64,000 nucleotides of DNA. It comes from Kutzneria buriramensis (GTDB lineage: Bacteria; Actinomycetota; Actinomycetes; Mycobacteriales; Pseudonocardiaceae). Made by a program: the position numbers and the translations under genes. Below, piece by piece: positions 1-9,200 of the stretch. The stretch's first letter is position 1, and every line of letters starts with the position of its first letter. The stretch is from positions 1,178,001-1,242,000 of the forward strand of contig NZ_CP144375.1 of NCBI RefSeq assembly GCF_043575855.1. Reading direction: 5' to 3'. Below the pieces are notes generated by a model, which was given only the letters and a program-made list of their open reading frames with translations, had not been told where the DNA came from and searched no databases.

Positions 1-1021
1 TCGGCGACTGGCCGTGCTTGGCCGAGAGGATCACCGTGGTCCGGTCGGCGAGGTGCTGCTTGGCCAGTTCCGTTGTCAGGGAACCGATCTCGGAATTCAC
101 GGAGTCCAGTGCGCTGGACAGCAGCGGGCCGGGCGTGCCGTCCGCGTTGTAGCCGCCGGCCGGCAGCTTCTGCGCGGTGGACACCGTCTGGAAGTTCATG
201 CCGAAGACCGCCGGCGTGCCGACCCTGGTCGTGCCGGAGTGGTCGTAGCCGTCGATCTCGTTGCGCACGGCCAGCACCTTGTAGTGGTCGTACTGGCGGG
301 TCGCGGTGTTGTCGGTGGTCCAGTCGCCGGCGCCGAAGTTCGAGTTGATCTCCGGCGTGAACAGGTCCTGCACGCCGTCGCCGGACGGGCCGTCCAGGAT
401 GTCGTAGGCGGCATGCTTGTCCGACCACGCGGTGCGCAGGCCGGCCGAGCGGGCCACCTCGAAGACGGTGTTGACCTTGAGGTACTGGTTGGGCAGCACC
501 GGCTTGCAGGTCGCCGGGTCGACCGGCAGCTTCGACGCCTGGATCAGCGTCTGCGGCGTGCCGGTCATGCCGAGGATCGAGTTCGGCAGGCCGGCGAGGC
601 CCTGGCCGGCGTCCAGCGCCGTCTTGTCCTTGTCCAGGTCCTCGGTGAGGTCGACCTCCGCGCCGGGCGTGGCGCCCTTGCACTCGGTGGTGCCGGCCGG
701 CAGCAACGCGTGGTTGAACGTGTCGTCGTAGTAGATGCCCGTGGTGGCGGGATTTCCGCCCGTGAGCTGGCCGACCATACCCGGGAACGAATCGGACGGA
801 ACCGGCGTTTTCGCATGGCTGTAGTCGATTCCGCCGTGCACCAGCCGCGCCAGCGCCGAGGCCGGGTGCTGGCGGACGTACCAGGCCAGGTCGGTCGCGT
901 GCAGGCCGTCCACCGAGATCAGCAGCACGTGGTGGTCCGGCGCCGCCGCCGAGGCCGGCCCCACCGCCGTCGCGCCCAGCAGTCCCGCCATCGAGGCGGC
1001 CAGTAACACCGTTCTCCGCAT
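1..1021 (-). CDS. Secreted alkaline-phosphatase-superfamily phosphoesterase (3' end outside window)
   Basis: Reading leftwards from ATG at 1021, 340 residues are visible before the window edge; the C-terminus is missing. The N-terminus is a Sec signal peptide: two Arg, then a hydrophobic run ending in ASAAA. The mature part starts with VLLISVDGL and later shows SAKHGQSP, both typical of type I phosphodiesterase / nucleotide pyrophosphatase folds that bind two metals. GGAG lies 7 bp before the ATG. Codon 6 is the rare TTA. It lies 87 bp downstream of the NRPS gene on the same strand and may be read through from it, but its role looks like general extracellular phosphate release. The exact substrate cannot be told. 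Confidence 0.8.
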   Translation of the reverse strand, partial: MRRTVLLAASMAGLLGATAVGPASAAAPDHHVLLISVDGLHATDLAWYVRQHPASALARLVHGGIDYSHAKTPVPSDSFPGMVGQLTGGNPATTGIYYDDTFNHALLPAGTTECKGATPGAEVDLTEDLDKDKTALDAGQGLAGLPNSILGMTGTPQTLIQASKLPVDPATCKPVLPNQYLKVNTVFEVARSAGLRTAWSDKHAAYDILDGPSGDGVQDLFTPEINSNFGAGDWTTDNTATRQYDHYKVLAVRNEIDGYDHSGTTRVGTPAVFGMNFQTVSTAQKLPAGGYNADGTPGPLLSSALDSVNSEIGSLTTELAKQHLADRTTVILSAKHGQSP

Positions 1022-1108
1022 TCGCCCACTCCCGTCACCGGTTCCTCTACAGAGCCGTAGAAGTAGTAGGCGATGCGGATGAACGGCGCGTGAACCTGAG
1101 CTCAAGGG

Positions 1109-3940
1109 TCAGTCCTCGACAAGCCCCAGTCGCGCGGCGAGGTCGTCGATGAGCTCCGCCGGCAGGAGATCGGTACGGATGCCGATGCGGAGTTCATGAT
1201 TGGGGACGACCTCGATGAGCAGGGGGCAGGCCATCTCCAGCGCGCCAACGTCGTCGATGGGCTCGGTGGCGCAGCCGGTGAGGCGCAGCGGGGTGCGGTC
1301 GTCGTCCTGGACGAGTAGGACCGGCAGGGTGCCGAGCACGGGGGCCAGGCCCGGAGTGGTCATGGCGACCTCGGTGAAGGCTAGGTCCTGGGCGGCGAGG
1401 GCGTCGGCGACGGTCCGGGCCTCGGATCCCGGCTGGAGGCGCAGGCAGAGGGGGTTGGCGCGGTAGGTGATGGCGGCGTCGAGCACGGGGTTGCCGCGGA
1501 CGGAGACGGGGGCGAGTAGGGCGACGTCCTTGACGAACGACCGCAGGGCGTCAGCGACGGCGGCGACCAGCTCGGGGAAGGTGCCGGCGGCGAGGGGAGG
1601 AAAGCTGTGGAGCAGGGCGGGGCCGACGGAATGACCGGCGGGGATGTCGAGGCACGCGGGGAGGTCGGAGAGCTGGGAACGCCAGTAGCGGCGCTGGGCG
1701 GCGAGGTCGGTGGCGCCGAGGTGGCTGCGATGCGCGGCGGAGACCTCGGCGAGAGTGGGCGCGGGAACGGTCCATACGGGAGCGACGCCGCGAACCCGTG
1801 ACGCGTACGCGGTGGCGAGGTCGTTGAGCAGCAACGAGCGGGAGTGGCCGTCGTAAGCGATGTGGTGCACGGCGATGCCGAAGGCGGTGCGAGATCCGTC
1901 GGAAACGGTCAAAGCACGCCAGACGCGGCCGGCGGCCAGCGACAGGGGCTCGTGCAGGTGCTTGGTGAGGCTGAGGACGGCGGCCTCGGCGTCGGGGGTA
2001 GCGGGCAGGGTGGCGAACTCGACGCAGCCGGGATCGCCGACGGTCACGGACGTGCGCTGGTAGCGGGCATGCAGGGTCTGATGCCGAAGGTGCACGTCGT
2101 TCAGCGCCGTCTCCAGGGCCTCGACATCGAGCGGACCGTCAACCCACCAGGTGAGCATGAGAATGTCGTTGCTGTCGACGTACGTGGCCTGGCCGGCGGT
2201 GAGCGGGAAGCGGTTGGAACGCGAGACGACGACGGGCCGGCGAGCGGCGGAGTCGATCCACGCGGCGAGGTCGGCGACGCGAGGGGTGCGGTAGAGCTGC
2301 GAGAGCGGCAAGGTGACGCCGGTGGCGGTGACCAGGCGCGTACAGATCCGCGCCAGCTCGAGGGAATTGGCGCCGAGCAGGGCGAGCGAGGTGTCGGCGG
2401 AGATGTCCGGGATGCCCAGGACTTGGGCGCAGGTGGAGGCGACCAGGGACCGAGTGTTGTCGGTGACGATCTCCACGGCGATCCGCGACGGGCCGCCGGC
2501 GAGCGCCTTGCGGTCGACCTTGCCGTTGCGGGTCAAGGGAATCGCGTCGAGGCGCTCGATCTGGCGCGGTATCAGGTAAGCGGGGAGGCGCGAGGCCAGC
2601 GAGGACCTCAACGCCGACGGGGACACCTCGACAGCGACAAAGCTGAGCCGGAGATCGGTGTAAGCGCCGTCGGGTCCCTTGATCGGCACGACGACGGCCT
2701 GCCGGATCCCGGGCACCTGCTCGGCGACACGCTCGATCTCGCCAGGCTCGATCCGGTGCCCACGCACCTTGACCTGCAGGTCGTTGCGCGCCACGTAGTG
2801 CAGCACGCCGTCGGCGGTGACGTAGCCGAGATCGCCGGTGCGGTACACCAGCTGCGGGCCGCCGGCCGTCTCCAAGGTGACGAACTGGCGGGCGGTCAGC
2901 TCGGGATCGTCGAGGTAGCCGAGGGCGAGGCCGTCGCCGGACAGGCACAGTTCACCGACCTGGCCCGGCGCACACGGCCGCGTGCCATCGAAGACGTGCA
3001 CGTCGCTGTCGGTCACCGGCACACCGATCGGGACATCAGCCCTGGTGTCCTCAATGGACACCCGGCGGTAGGAGACGATGCCGGCCGATTCCACGGGGCC
3101 GTAGGCGTTGGTCAGGGTCATCGTCGGAAAGCGCTCCAGCAGGCGCCGGCAGTGCGCGTCGGAAGCCTTCTCCCCCACGATGAACGCGTACCGAATGCCC
3201 TCGAACGCGTCCACCCCCTCGTCCACCAACAGGTTGAACACGGCGGTCGGCAGGCACAGCGTGTTCAACCCGTGCGCGGAGACCAGATCTCGCACCAGGG
3301 ACGGCAGCAGCACGTCGTCGACGAAGACCGAGGTTCCGCCGGACAGCAAGGCGCTCCACAGGTCCAGCAGCGAGCCGTCCCAGTGGGTCGGCATGGTCTG
3401 GGTCTGCACCGCGCCCGGGCCGAAGTCGCCGAACGCGCAGTCGTCGTACAACCGCACGGTGCCGCGATGCGCCACCACAACGCCCTTCGGCTCGCCGGTG
3501 GAGCCGGACGTGAAGAAGATGTGCGCCGGGTCGTCCCTGGACACGGCGACCGGCGGCACCGAGCGGCCCGAAGAAGCGCCAGGCGTCCAGGACGGAACGT
3601 CCCAACCGTCCAAAGGAGACACGACGAGACGCGCGTGCAGCCGTCGAACCAGGGACGCCGAGCGCTCGCGCGGCCAGCGCGGATCGATGCCGGCGTACAC
3701 CGCGCCCCGCATCATGATCGCCAGTAGTGCGGCGACCATCTCGGGATCACGTTTCATCACAACGGCGACGTGTTCGCCGGGCCCGACACCGCGCGCGGCT
3801 AGCTCCGCGGCGTAGTCCTCGGACAGCGCGGCCAGCTCACGGTAGGTGAGCCGGCGGTCGCCGTGCACGATGGCGGTGGCGTCGGGCCACCGCCGCGCGC
3901 AGTCGGCGAACAGGCCATGCACGGTGTCGGCGCGTCTCAT
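1109..3940 (-). CDS. NRPS protein, adenylation-PCP-condensation (A-T-C)
   Basis: 943 aa. The adenylation domain (about 1-490) has the A3 loop FFTSGSTGEPKG (142-153), AYGPVE (279-284) and the A10 lysine in NGKVDRKAL (K474). The carrier domain (about 495-565) has its phosphopantetheine serine in LLGANSLE (S526); Asn-Ser replaces the usual His/Asp-Ser. The condensation domain (about 575-943) keeps the catalytic HHIAYDG (692-698). By eye the ten specificity positions read D,G,L,C,F,V,A,G,I,K; D188 implies an alpha-amino acid, but I cannot name it. The A-T-C order suggests a one-module enzyme whose C domain passes its own aminoacyl thioester to a soluble acceptor, possibly the amino sugar. It ends an operon of GT2, P450, GT1, aminotransferase and ABC exporter. 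GAGGTG precedes the ATG. Confidence 0.9.
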   Translation of the reverse strand: MRRADTVHGLFADCARRWPDATAIVHGDRRLTYRELAALSEDYAAELAARGVGPGEHVAVVMKRDPEMVAALLAIMMRGAVYAGIDPRWPRERSASLVRRLHARLVVSPLDGWDVPSWTPGASSGRSVPPVAVSRDDPAHIFFTSGSTGEPKGVVVAHRGTVRLYDDCAFGDFGPGAVQTQTMPTHWDGSLLDLWSALLSGGTSVFVDDVLLPSLVRDLVSAHGLNTLCLPTAVFNLLVDEGVDAFEGIRYAFIVGEKASDAHCRRLLERFPTMTLTNAYGPVESAGIVSYRRVSIEDTRADVPIGVPVTDSDVHVFDGTRPCAPGQVGELCLSGDGLALGYLDDPELTARQFVTLETAGGPQLVYRTGDLGYVTADGVLHYVARNDLQVKVRGHRIEPGEIERVAEQVPGIRQAVVVPIKGPDGAYTDLRLSFVAVEVSPSALRSSLASRLPAYLIPRQIERLDAIPLTRNGKVDRKALAGGPSRIAVEIVTDNTRSLVASTCAQVLGIPDISADTSLALLGANSLELARICTRLVTATGVTLPLSQLYRTPRVADLAAWIDSAARRPVVVSRSNRFPLTAGQATYVDSNDILMLTWWVDGPLDVEALETALNDVHLRHQTLHARYQRTSVTVGDPGCVEFATLPATPDAEAAVLSLTKHLHEPLSLAAGRVWRALTVSDGSRTAFGIAVHHIAYDGHSRSLLLNDLATAYASRVRGVAPVWTVPAPTLAEVSAAHRSHLGATDLAAQRRYWRSQLSDLPACLDIPAGHSVGPALLHSFPPLAAGTFPELVAAVADALRSFVKDVALLAPVSVRGNPVLDAAITYRANPLCLRLQPGSEARTVADALAAQDLAFTEVAMTTPGLAPVLGTLPVLLVQDDDRTPLRLTGCATEPIDDVGALEMACPLLIEVVPNHELRIGIRTDLLPAELIDDLAARLGLVED

Positions 3941-3949
3941 CAGGTCACC

Positions 3950-4723
3950 TCACTGCGATCGTAAGTACGAACGGAAAGCCCGGGTCGCCACCCAGAGGGC
4001 GAAACCCAGCAACACCGACAACATCCCGAGATACAGGCCGATCTGACCCCAGTCCGGCGAGGCCCCCAGGGCCTCCCGGGCGGCCTCTACCGACCAGTTC
4101 AGCGGATTCACCTTCGACACGGCCTGGATCCAGCCCGGGGCGAGGTTCAGCTGCATGTACGCGGAGGAGGTGAAGGTCAACGGCAGCACCAGGAACTGCA
4201 CGGCGACCACCAGTACATTGATCTTCCGCACGATCACCGCCAGCGCATTGGACAACGCCCCGATCAGGCAGCTCAGCAGCGCCACCGACACCAGCATCAC
4301 CAGATACCCCGGCACGCCGCCGGCGAAGGACACGCCCTTCACCCACGCCAGGCAGAGGATCAGGATGCTCTGTGCCAGCACGACAACCGCCTGCTGCGCC
4401 AGCGGTCCGAGCAGGATCGCCAACCGCTGCATGGGCGAGGCCAGCAGCCGGTCCAGCAGCCCGTTGTCGATGTCGATGATCGTGTACATGCCGTTCCAGC
4501 CGCCGGCGTAGAGCCCGGTCATGGCCAGCACGCCGGGCGTCAGGAACGCCAGGTACATGCCGCCGGTGAAGCCCGGGATCCGGCTGACCGCGCTGAACAG
4601 CGAGCCGAAGATCAGCAGCCACACGATCGGCTGCACCAGCGAGATGATCGTGGTCCACGGCGAGCGGACCACGCCCCGGATGTGCCTGGCCGAGCTGAGC
4701 CAGACCGCACTGGCCAGAGTCAC
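3950..4723 (-). CDS. ABC-2 type transporter permease (DrrB-like)
   Basis: 257 aa with about six hydrophobic membrane segments and the ABC-2 permease pattern (PWTTIISLVQPIVWLLIFG near the N-terminus; NPLNWSVEAAREAL before the last helix). It is the membrane half of a drug exporter of the DrrAB type that ejects daunorubicin-like aromatic polyketides. The start overlaps the ATPase stop by 4 bp and the NRPS starts 9 bp after its stop, so all are one transcript. The third codon from the end of the protein is a rare TTA (3962-3964). Export of the cluster product, giving self-resistance, is inferred from context. Confidence 0.9.
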   Translation of the reverse strand: MTLASAVWLSSARHIRGVVRSPWTTIISLVQPIVWLLIFGSLFSAVSRIPGFTGGMYLAFLTPGVLAMTGLYAGGWNGMYTIIDIDNGLLDRLLASPMQRLAILLGPLAQQAVVVLAQSILILCLAWVKGVSFAGGVPGYLVMLVSVALLSCLIGALSNALAVIVRKINVLVVAVQFLVLPLTFTSSAYMQLNLAPGWIQAVSKVNPLNWSVEAAREALGASPDWGQIGLYLGMLSVLLGFALWVATRAFRSYLRSQ

Positions 4724-5721
4724 GAGGCCTCTCCTTCCGCGTTGCCGCGCCGGAAGGCGCGTCCGGTGTGCCGCAGGTACACGTCGTCCAGCGACGGACG
4801 GTTGACGGTCGCCGACACGACGCCGTCTACAGTGGACAGCAGCCGAGGCAGGGCCCGGGCGCCGTCGGCGGTTCGCAGGTGCACCACCGCGTCCTCGGCC
4901 TGCACGTCCCAGACGTCCTCGTCGGCCAGCTGGGCAGCCGCTCGAACGGCCGCCTCCGCGCTGTCGAGTCCGATGTGGACGGCGTCGCCGCGCAGCTCGC
5001 CCTTGAGCTCGGCCGGCGTGCCGCTGGCCACCACCCGGCCGCGGTCGACGATCGCCAGCTGGTTCGCCAGCAGGTCGGCCTCCTCCAGGTAGTGCGTGGT
5101 GAGCAGCACCGTAAGGCCGTCCTCACGGGTCAGCGTGCGGATCTCGTCCCACAGGCCGATCCGCGCCTCCGGGTCCAGCCCGGTCGTCGGCTCGTCCAGG
5201 AACAGCACCCGCGGCCGGTGCACCAGCCCCATCGCCAGGTCCAGCCGGCGGCGCTGGCCGCCGGAGTAGTTGTACGGCGTGAGCTTCGCCTTCTCCCCCA
5301 GCCCGAACCGCTCCACCTGCTCGTCGACCCGGGTACGCAGCTCGCGGCCGCGCAGCCCGTGGATACGGGCCATCATCGCCAGGTTCTCGATGCCGGTGGC
5401 CATCTGGTCCACGGCGGTGCGCTGGGCCACCACGCCGATCGCCCGCCGCACCTCGCTCGCCTCGGCCAGCACGTCGAAGCCGGCCACCCGAGCGGTTCCC
5501 GAATCCGGAATGGACAGTGTGGTGAGGATCTTGACGGTGGTGGACTTGCCGGCGCCGTTCGGGCCGAGCAGGCCGAACACCTTGCCCGGCTCGGCGGCGA
5601 AGCTCAGGCCGTCCAGCGCCCGCACGTCCCTGCCGTACGTCTTGACCAGCCCGGCCACCTCGATGGCGGGCCGCGCGGCGGCGGTGTCCCGCACCGCAAC
5701 CGCCGCTTCTGCTTGCGTCAC
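4720..5721 (-). CDS. ABC transporter ATP-binding protein (DrrA-like)
   Basis: 333 aa from GTG 5721, which overlaps the aminotransferase stop by 4 bp. Walker A is GPNGAGKST, the signature is YSGGQRRRLDLA, and Walker B with switch is VLFLDEPTTGLDPEA. The C-terminal extension (after about residue 240) ends with RPSLDDVYLRHTG, typical of the DrrA family of daunorubicin-resistance ATPases. It pairs with the overlapping permease gene to power export from the cytoplasm. An upstream in-frame extension exists but would run into the aminotransferase gene, so the GTG is preferred. Confidence 0.92.
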   Translation of the reverse strand: MTQAEAAVAVRDTAAARPAIEVAGLVKTYGRDVRALDGLSFAAEPGKVFGLLGPNGAGKSTTVKILTTLSIPDSGTARVAGFDVLAEASEVRRAIGVVAQRTAVDQMATGIENLAMMARIHGLRGRELRTRVDEQVERFGLGEKAKLTPYNYSGGQRRRLDLAMGLVHRPRVLFLDEPTTGLDPEARIGLWDEIRTLTREDGLTVLLTTHYLEEADLLANQLAIVDRGRVVASGTPAELKGELRGDAVHIGLDSAEAAVRAAAQLADEDVWDVQAEDAVVHLRTADGARALPRLLSTVDGVVSATVNRPSLDDVYLRHTGRAFRRGNAEGEAS

Positions 5722-6929
5722 AACGCCTCCACTCCAGCTCTCACCTGATCCGACATGGACGCGGCGACCTCGGCCGCATGGCTGACGACGAACCGGACCA
5801 CCTGGCACAGCACGGCGATGTCCCGCGGCGTCGTCGCGGTTCCGCTCGGCAGCACGACCAGGCGTTCGGCGAGCTCCTCGGTGCCCGGCATCGGGGCGTG
5901 CACGCGGTCGCGGTATGCCGCGGTCCGGTGGCAGCCCGGCGTGAAATACCGGCGCCCCATGATGTTCTCCGCGCGCAACGCATCCGTCAGCACGTCCCGG
6001 CTCACGCCGGCGATCGCGACGTCCACGTCCAGCACGACGTACTGGTAGTTGTTGCGCTCGCGGTGGTCGAAGTCCAGCACCCGAAGCCCGGGAACGCCGG
6101 CCAGCTCCGCCTGGTACGCCTCATGGTTCTCACGGTTGCGGGCCACGAACGCCGGCATCGCGGCCAGCGACGCCAGCCCCATCGCGGCGGCGACCTCGCT
6201 CATCTTCGCGTTGGTGCCGGGCTCGGCCACCTCCGACTCGGAGACGATGCCGAAGTTCGACAGCGAGCGGGCCCGCTCGGCGAGCGAGTCGTCGTTGGTG
6301 ACGAGCGCCCCTCCCTCGAACGAGTTGACGACCTTGGTGGCATGGAAGGAGAACACCTCCGCGTCGCCGAAGCCGCCGATCATCCGGCCGCCGGCGCTGC
6401 ACCCGAAGGCGTGCGCCGAGTCGTAGAGCAGCTTCAGGCCGTGGGCTGCGGCGAACTCGGCGAGGCGGTCCACATTGCACGGCCGGCCCCACAGGTGCAC
6501 CGCCATGATGCCACTGGCCCGCCGGGTCAACACGCTGCCCAACCGGTCGACGTCGATGTTGCCGGACGGGTCCACATCACAGAACACCGGCGTCAATCCC
6601 AGCCAGTGCACGGAATGCGGCGTGGCCGGGAAGGTGAACGACGGCACGATCACCTCGCCGGTCAGCCCGGCGGCGCGGATCGCCAGCTGGAGCGCGGCGG
6701 TCGCGTTGCAGGTGGCGACGCAGTGCTCCACCTCGACCAGCTCGGCGACCTGGCGCTCGAACTCGCGGGCCACCGGGCCCCGGTTGCTCAGGTAGCGGCG
6801 GTCGAGAATGTCGTTGACGGACTTGAGGAAACGCTTGCGGTCGCCGATGTTCGGCACGCCGATGTGCACGGGCGCCGGGAACGCCGGTCTGCCGCCGAAC
6901 AGCGCGAGATCGTCCAGACGGAGCTTCAC
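5718..6929 (-). CDS. DegT/DnrJ/EryC1 PLP aminotransferase (likely dTDP-keto-deoxyhexose 4-aminotransferase)
   Basis: 403 aa. The PLP lysine lies in SFHATKVVNSFEGG (K199) and the PLP-binding aspartate in YDSAHAFG (D170), so this is a true aminotransferase, unlike the His-containing dehydratase at 41327. Family members transfer an amino group from glutamate to C3 or C4 of a dTDP-4-keto (or 3-keto) deoxysugar. The FHATK...FEGG active-site context resembles C4 enzymes such as DesI and SpnR, but this is a judgement by eye. With the 2,3-dehydratase, 3-ketoreductase and 3-dehydratase of this cluster it would complete a dTDP-4-amino-2,3,4,6-tetradeoxyhexose. It overlaps the neighbouring GT gene and the ATPase gene by 4 bp each. 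Confidence 0.88.
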   Translation of the reverse strand: MKLRLDDLALFGGRPAFPAPVHIGVPNIGDRKRFLKSVNDILDRRYLSNRGPVAREFERQVAELVEVEHCVATCNATAALQLAIRAAGLTGEVIVPSFTFPATPHSVHWLGLTPVFCDVDPSGNIDVDRLGSVLTRRASGIMAVHLWGRPCNVDRLAEFAAAHGLKLLYDSAHAFGCSAGGRMIGGFGDAEVFSFHATKVVNSFEGGALVTNDDSLAERARSLSNFGIVSESEVAEPGTNAKMSEVAAAMGLASLAAMPAFVARNRENHEAYQAELAGVPGLRVLDFDHRERNNYQYVVLDVDVAIAGVSRDVLTDALRAENIMGRRYFTPGCHRTAAYRDRVHAPMPGTEELAERLVVLPSGTATTPRDIAVLCQVVRFVVSHAAEVAASMSDQVRAGVEAL

Positions 6930-8029
6930 GCGACCCCCTCAAGCATGCCGACCACGGCGGCCGGTTCCGGCTGCGCCAGCAACTCGTCCCGCATCCAGGC
7001 CGCCGCCTCGCGGTACTTCGGCTCCGTGAGGAGATCCGCCAGTGCGGTCTTCAGCTCCTCCGACGACGGTTCGGCGACGTCGAGGTTGATGCCGACGCCG
7101 GTGTCGTGGATCCGGCCGGCGGTGCGGTACTGCTCCCCCATCTGCGGCAACATCAGCTGCGGCACGCCGGCGCGGGCGGCAGTCAGCGTCCCACCGAGCC
7201 CGCCTTGGCTGATGAACAGGTCGGAACGCGGCACGACCTCGCTCAGCGGCAGCCACGCCGCGACGATCGACCCTTCGGGCAGCCTGGGCTTGGCCGCCAG
7301 CTGCCCGACGGCGACCACGAGTTCGACGTCGAACTCCCCCACCACGGCGGCGACCGATTCCAGCACCTGCTTGGCGCGCGGGTTGTGGATCGACCCCAGC
7401 GTCAGCACGACCCGCTTGCGGCTCAACGGCTCGTAACACCAGCGCGGGGCCGGCCGGGACCCGGTGAACGGGACGTAAGCGACGGGCGTCGTCGGGGTGG
7501 CGTCGAGCAGCTGAAGGCTCGGCGGCACCGGGTCCAGCTCCATCAGCGGCGGCGCCGGCGAGATGTGAAAGCGCTCATACAACGGCCTGAGCTGCTCAGA
7601 TGCCACCTCGGCGACAGCCGAGGGCAGGTGTAGCACGCATCGCACGGACACCGCCGGCACGCCGGTGAGCGCGGCGACGAAGGGCCCGGTGTAGTCCAGG
7701 CTCTCGTGCAGCACCAGGTCCGGACGCCAGTCCCGGGCCAGCGCGGCCAGGTCGTCGGCGGCATGGGCCGCCGCCAGCGACCAGCCGCGACCGGCGGCGA
7801 GGACCAGCTTCTCCTCACGGCCGGCGTCCGGCGCGGGCTGCGGCCACTCCCCCGGCAGCAGTTCCCGCCCGACGGCGACGCCGGCCAGCCCGGTCTCCTT
7901 CACCACCGAGCAGAACGTCGGCGCGACCGCGACCAGCACCTCGTGGCCGGCGGCGCGCAGCGCCCAGCCGTAGGGCACGAGCTGGTAGAAGTGCCCGTGC
8001 GCGGCGTTGGAGGTGATCAGTACCCGCAC
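6926..8029 (-). CDS. GT1-family glycosyltransferase (macrolide/aromatic polyketide type)
   Basis: 367 aa from GTG 8029, chosen because AGGGGG lies 7 bp upstream, 13 bp after the P450 stop; longer in-frame starts have no Shine-Dalgarno. The N-terminal acceptor domain begins VRVLITSNAAHGHF, a GT-B Rossmann start. The C-terminal donor domain has a glycine-rich ISQGGLGGTL loop where relatives have HHGGAGT: the first His is replaced, which may affect donor phosphate contact. It probably transfers a dTDP-deoxysugar to the aglycone or a growing sugar chain. It sits directly before the aminotransferase in one operon, so the amino sugar is a candidate donor. Confidence 0.88.
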   Translation of the reverse strand: MRVLITSNAAHGHFYQLVPYGWALRAAGHEVLVAVAPTFCSVVKETGLAGVAVGRELLPGEWPQPAPDAGREEKLVLAAGRGWSLAAAHAADDLAALARDWRPDLVLHESLDYTGPFVAALTGVPAVSVRCVLHLPSAVAEVASEQLRPLYERFHISPAPPLMELDPVPPSLQLLDATPTTPVAYVPFTGSRPAPRWCYEPLSRKRVVLTLGSIHNPRAKQVLESVAAVVGEFDVELVVAVGQLAAKPRLPEGSIVAAWLPLSEVVPRSDLFISQGGLGGTLTAARAGVPQLMLPQMGEQYRTAGRIHDTGVGINLDVAEPSSEELKTALADLLTEPKYREAAAWMRDELLAQPEPAAVVGMLEGVA

Positions 8030-8042
8030 GCGAATGCCCCCT

Positions 8043-9200
8043 TCATGTCCACCGCACCGGAACGCGGGCCGGGCCACGGAAGCCGGGCGCGGACCGCCAC
8101 GGCACGTCGTGCTCGGCGAGTTCCAGGCGGGGGAACCGCGCCAGCACCATCGGCAGCGCCACGCGCGCCTCCAGCCGGGCCAGGCCGGCGCCGAGGCAGA
8201 AGTGCGCGCCGAAGCCGAAACCCAGGTGCGGATTGGGATCCCTGGTGATGTCGAAGGTGTCCGGGTCCTCGAACACCGCCGGGTCGCGGTTGGCCGCGCC
8301 GATCAGGAGGTTCACCAGCCGGCCCTCGCGCAGCACGCGACCGCCGATCGTGACGTCCACGCGCGGCACGCGGCCCACGTTCTGCAGCGGGCTCTCGTAC
8401 CGGAACACCTCTTCCACCGCGCCGTCGATCAGACTCGGATCGGCGCGGAGCGCGGCGAGCTGCGAGGGATGCCGCAGCAGCGTGAGGATCCCGCTGGCCA
8501 ACAGGTCGGTGGACGTCTCGTGGCCGGCGGTGACCATGAAGAGCACGTTCGCCGCCAGCTCGTCGAAGCTCAGCGTCTCGTCGCCCATCTCCAGCAGCGA
8601 GCTGATCAGGTCGTCCCGCGGCTCGCGCCGACGGTCCGAACACAGCTGGGAGACCAGGTCCCGCATGTCCGCCATCTGCTGTTCCCACACCACGGCCGTC
8701 GCCGGCTCGATCGTGCCGGCCGACATGATCCGCACCAGTGTGTCGGACCAGGCCAGGAGCTTGTCCACATGGGACCACTCGATGCCGAGCAGGTTCGAGA
8801 TCACTCTGGCCGGCAAGGGGTACGCGAGTTCGCGAACGACATCGCCCTCGCCGCCGACCTCGTCGAGCAGCTCGGCGGTGAACCGCTCGATGGTGTCCCG
8901 CTGGCCGTCGATCTGCTTGCCCACCAGTCGCTTCGCCAGCACGCGGCGCAGCCGCCGATGCCCGTCGCCCTCCTGGAACGCCAGGATCGACCGCAGCGTC
9001 CGGGCGAGCGCGCCGTCTGCCAGCTCGGCCGGCAGCACGCGGCGCAGGTCGTTCAGCTTGTCCACCACCAGGTCCGGGTGGTTGAGGGCCTCCCGGACCT
9101 CGGCGTGCGACACCAGGTTCGGGCCCGGATTCGGGAGCTTGCGCAGCTGGGCGTACAGCGGATACGGATTGGCCGCCAGCTGCGTGAGGACGCCGGTCAT
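8043..9200 (-). CDS. Cytochrome P450
   Basis: 385 aa from ATG 9200, overlapping the GT2 stop by 4 bp. It carries the I-helix AGHETS with the normal acid-alcohol pair, the K-helix EEVFR, and the heme loop FGFGAHFCLGAGLARLE with the axial cysteine. It is a soluble bacterial class I monooxygenase that needs ferredoxin and reductase from elsewhere. The operon (GT2, P450, GT1, aminotransferase, exporter, NRPS) suggests it hydroxylates either the aglycone or a carrier-bound amino acid on the NRPS; sequence alone does not decide. It differs from the other two cluster P450s, whose I-helix motifs are aberrant. Confidence 0.93.
   Translation of the reverse strand: MTGVLTQLAANPYPLYAQLRKLPNPGPNLVSHAEVREALNHPDLVVDKLNDLRRVLPAELADGALARTLRSILAFQEGDGHRRLRRVLAKRLVGKQIDGQRDTIERFTAELLDEVGGEGDVVRELAYPLPARVISNLLGIEWSHVDKLLAWSDTLVRIMSAGTIEPATAVVWEQQMADMRDLVSQLCSDRRREPRDDLISSLLEMGDETLSFDELAANVLFMVTAGHETSTDLLASGILTLLRHPSQLAALRADPSLIDGAVEEVFRYESPLQNVGRVPRVDVTIGGRVLREGRLVNLLIGAANRDPAVFEDPDTFDITRDPNPHLGFGFGAHFCLGAGLARLEARVALPMVLARFPRLELAEHDVPWRSAPGFRGPARVPVRWT

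Noticed and set aside
1844..3727. 627-residue open frame opposite the NRPS at 1109
   Set aside because: Shadow frame; the minus strand has full A-T-C motifs and codon bias.
8043..9200. P450 as an EryCII/DesVIII-type GT activator
   Set aside because: The heme cysteine and I-helix are intact, whereas such helpers lose them.
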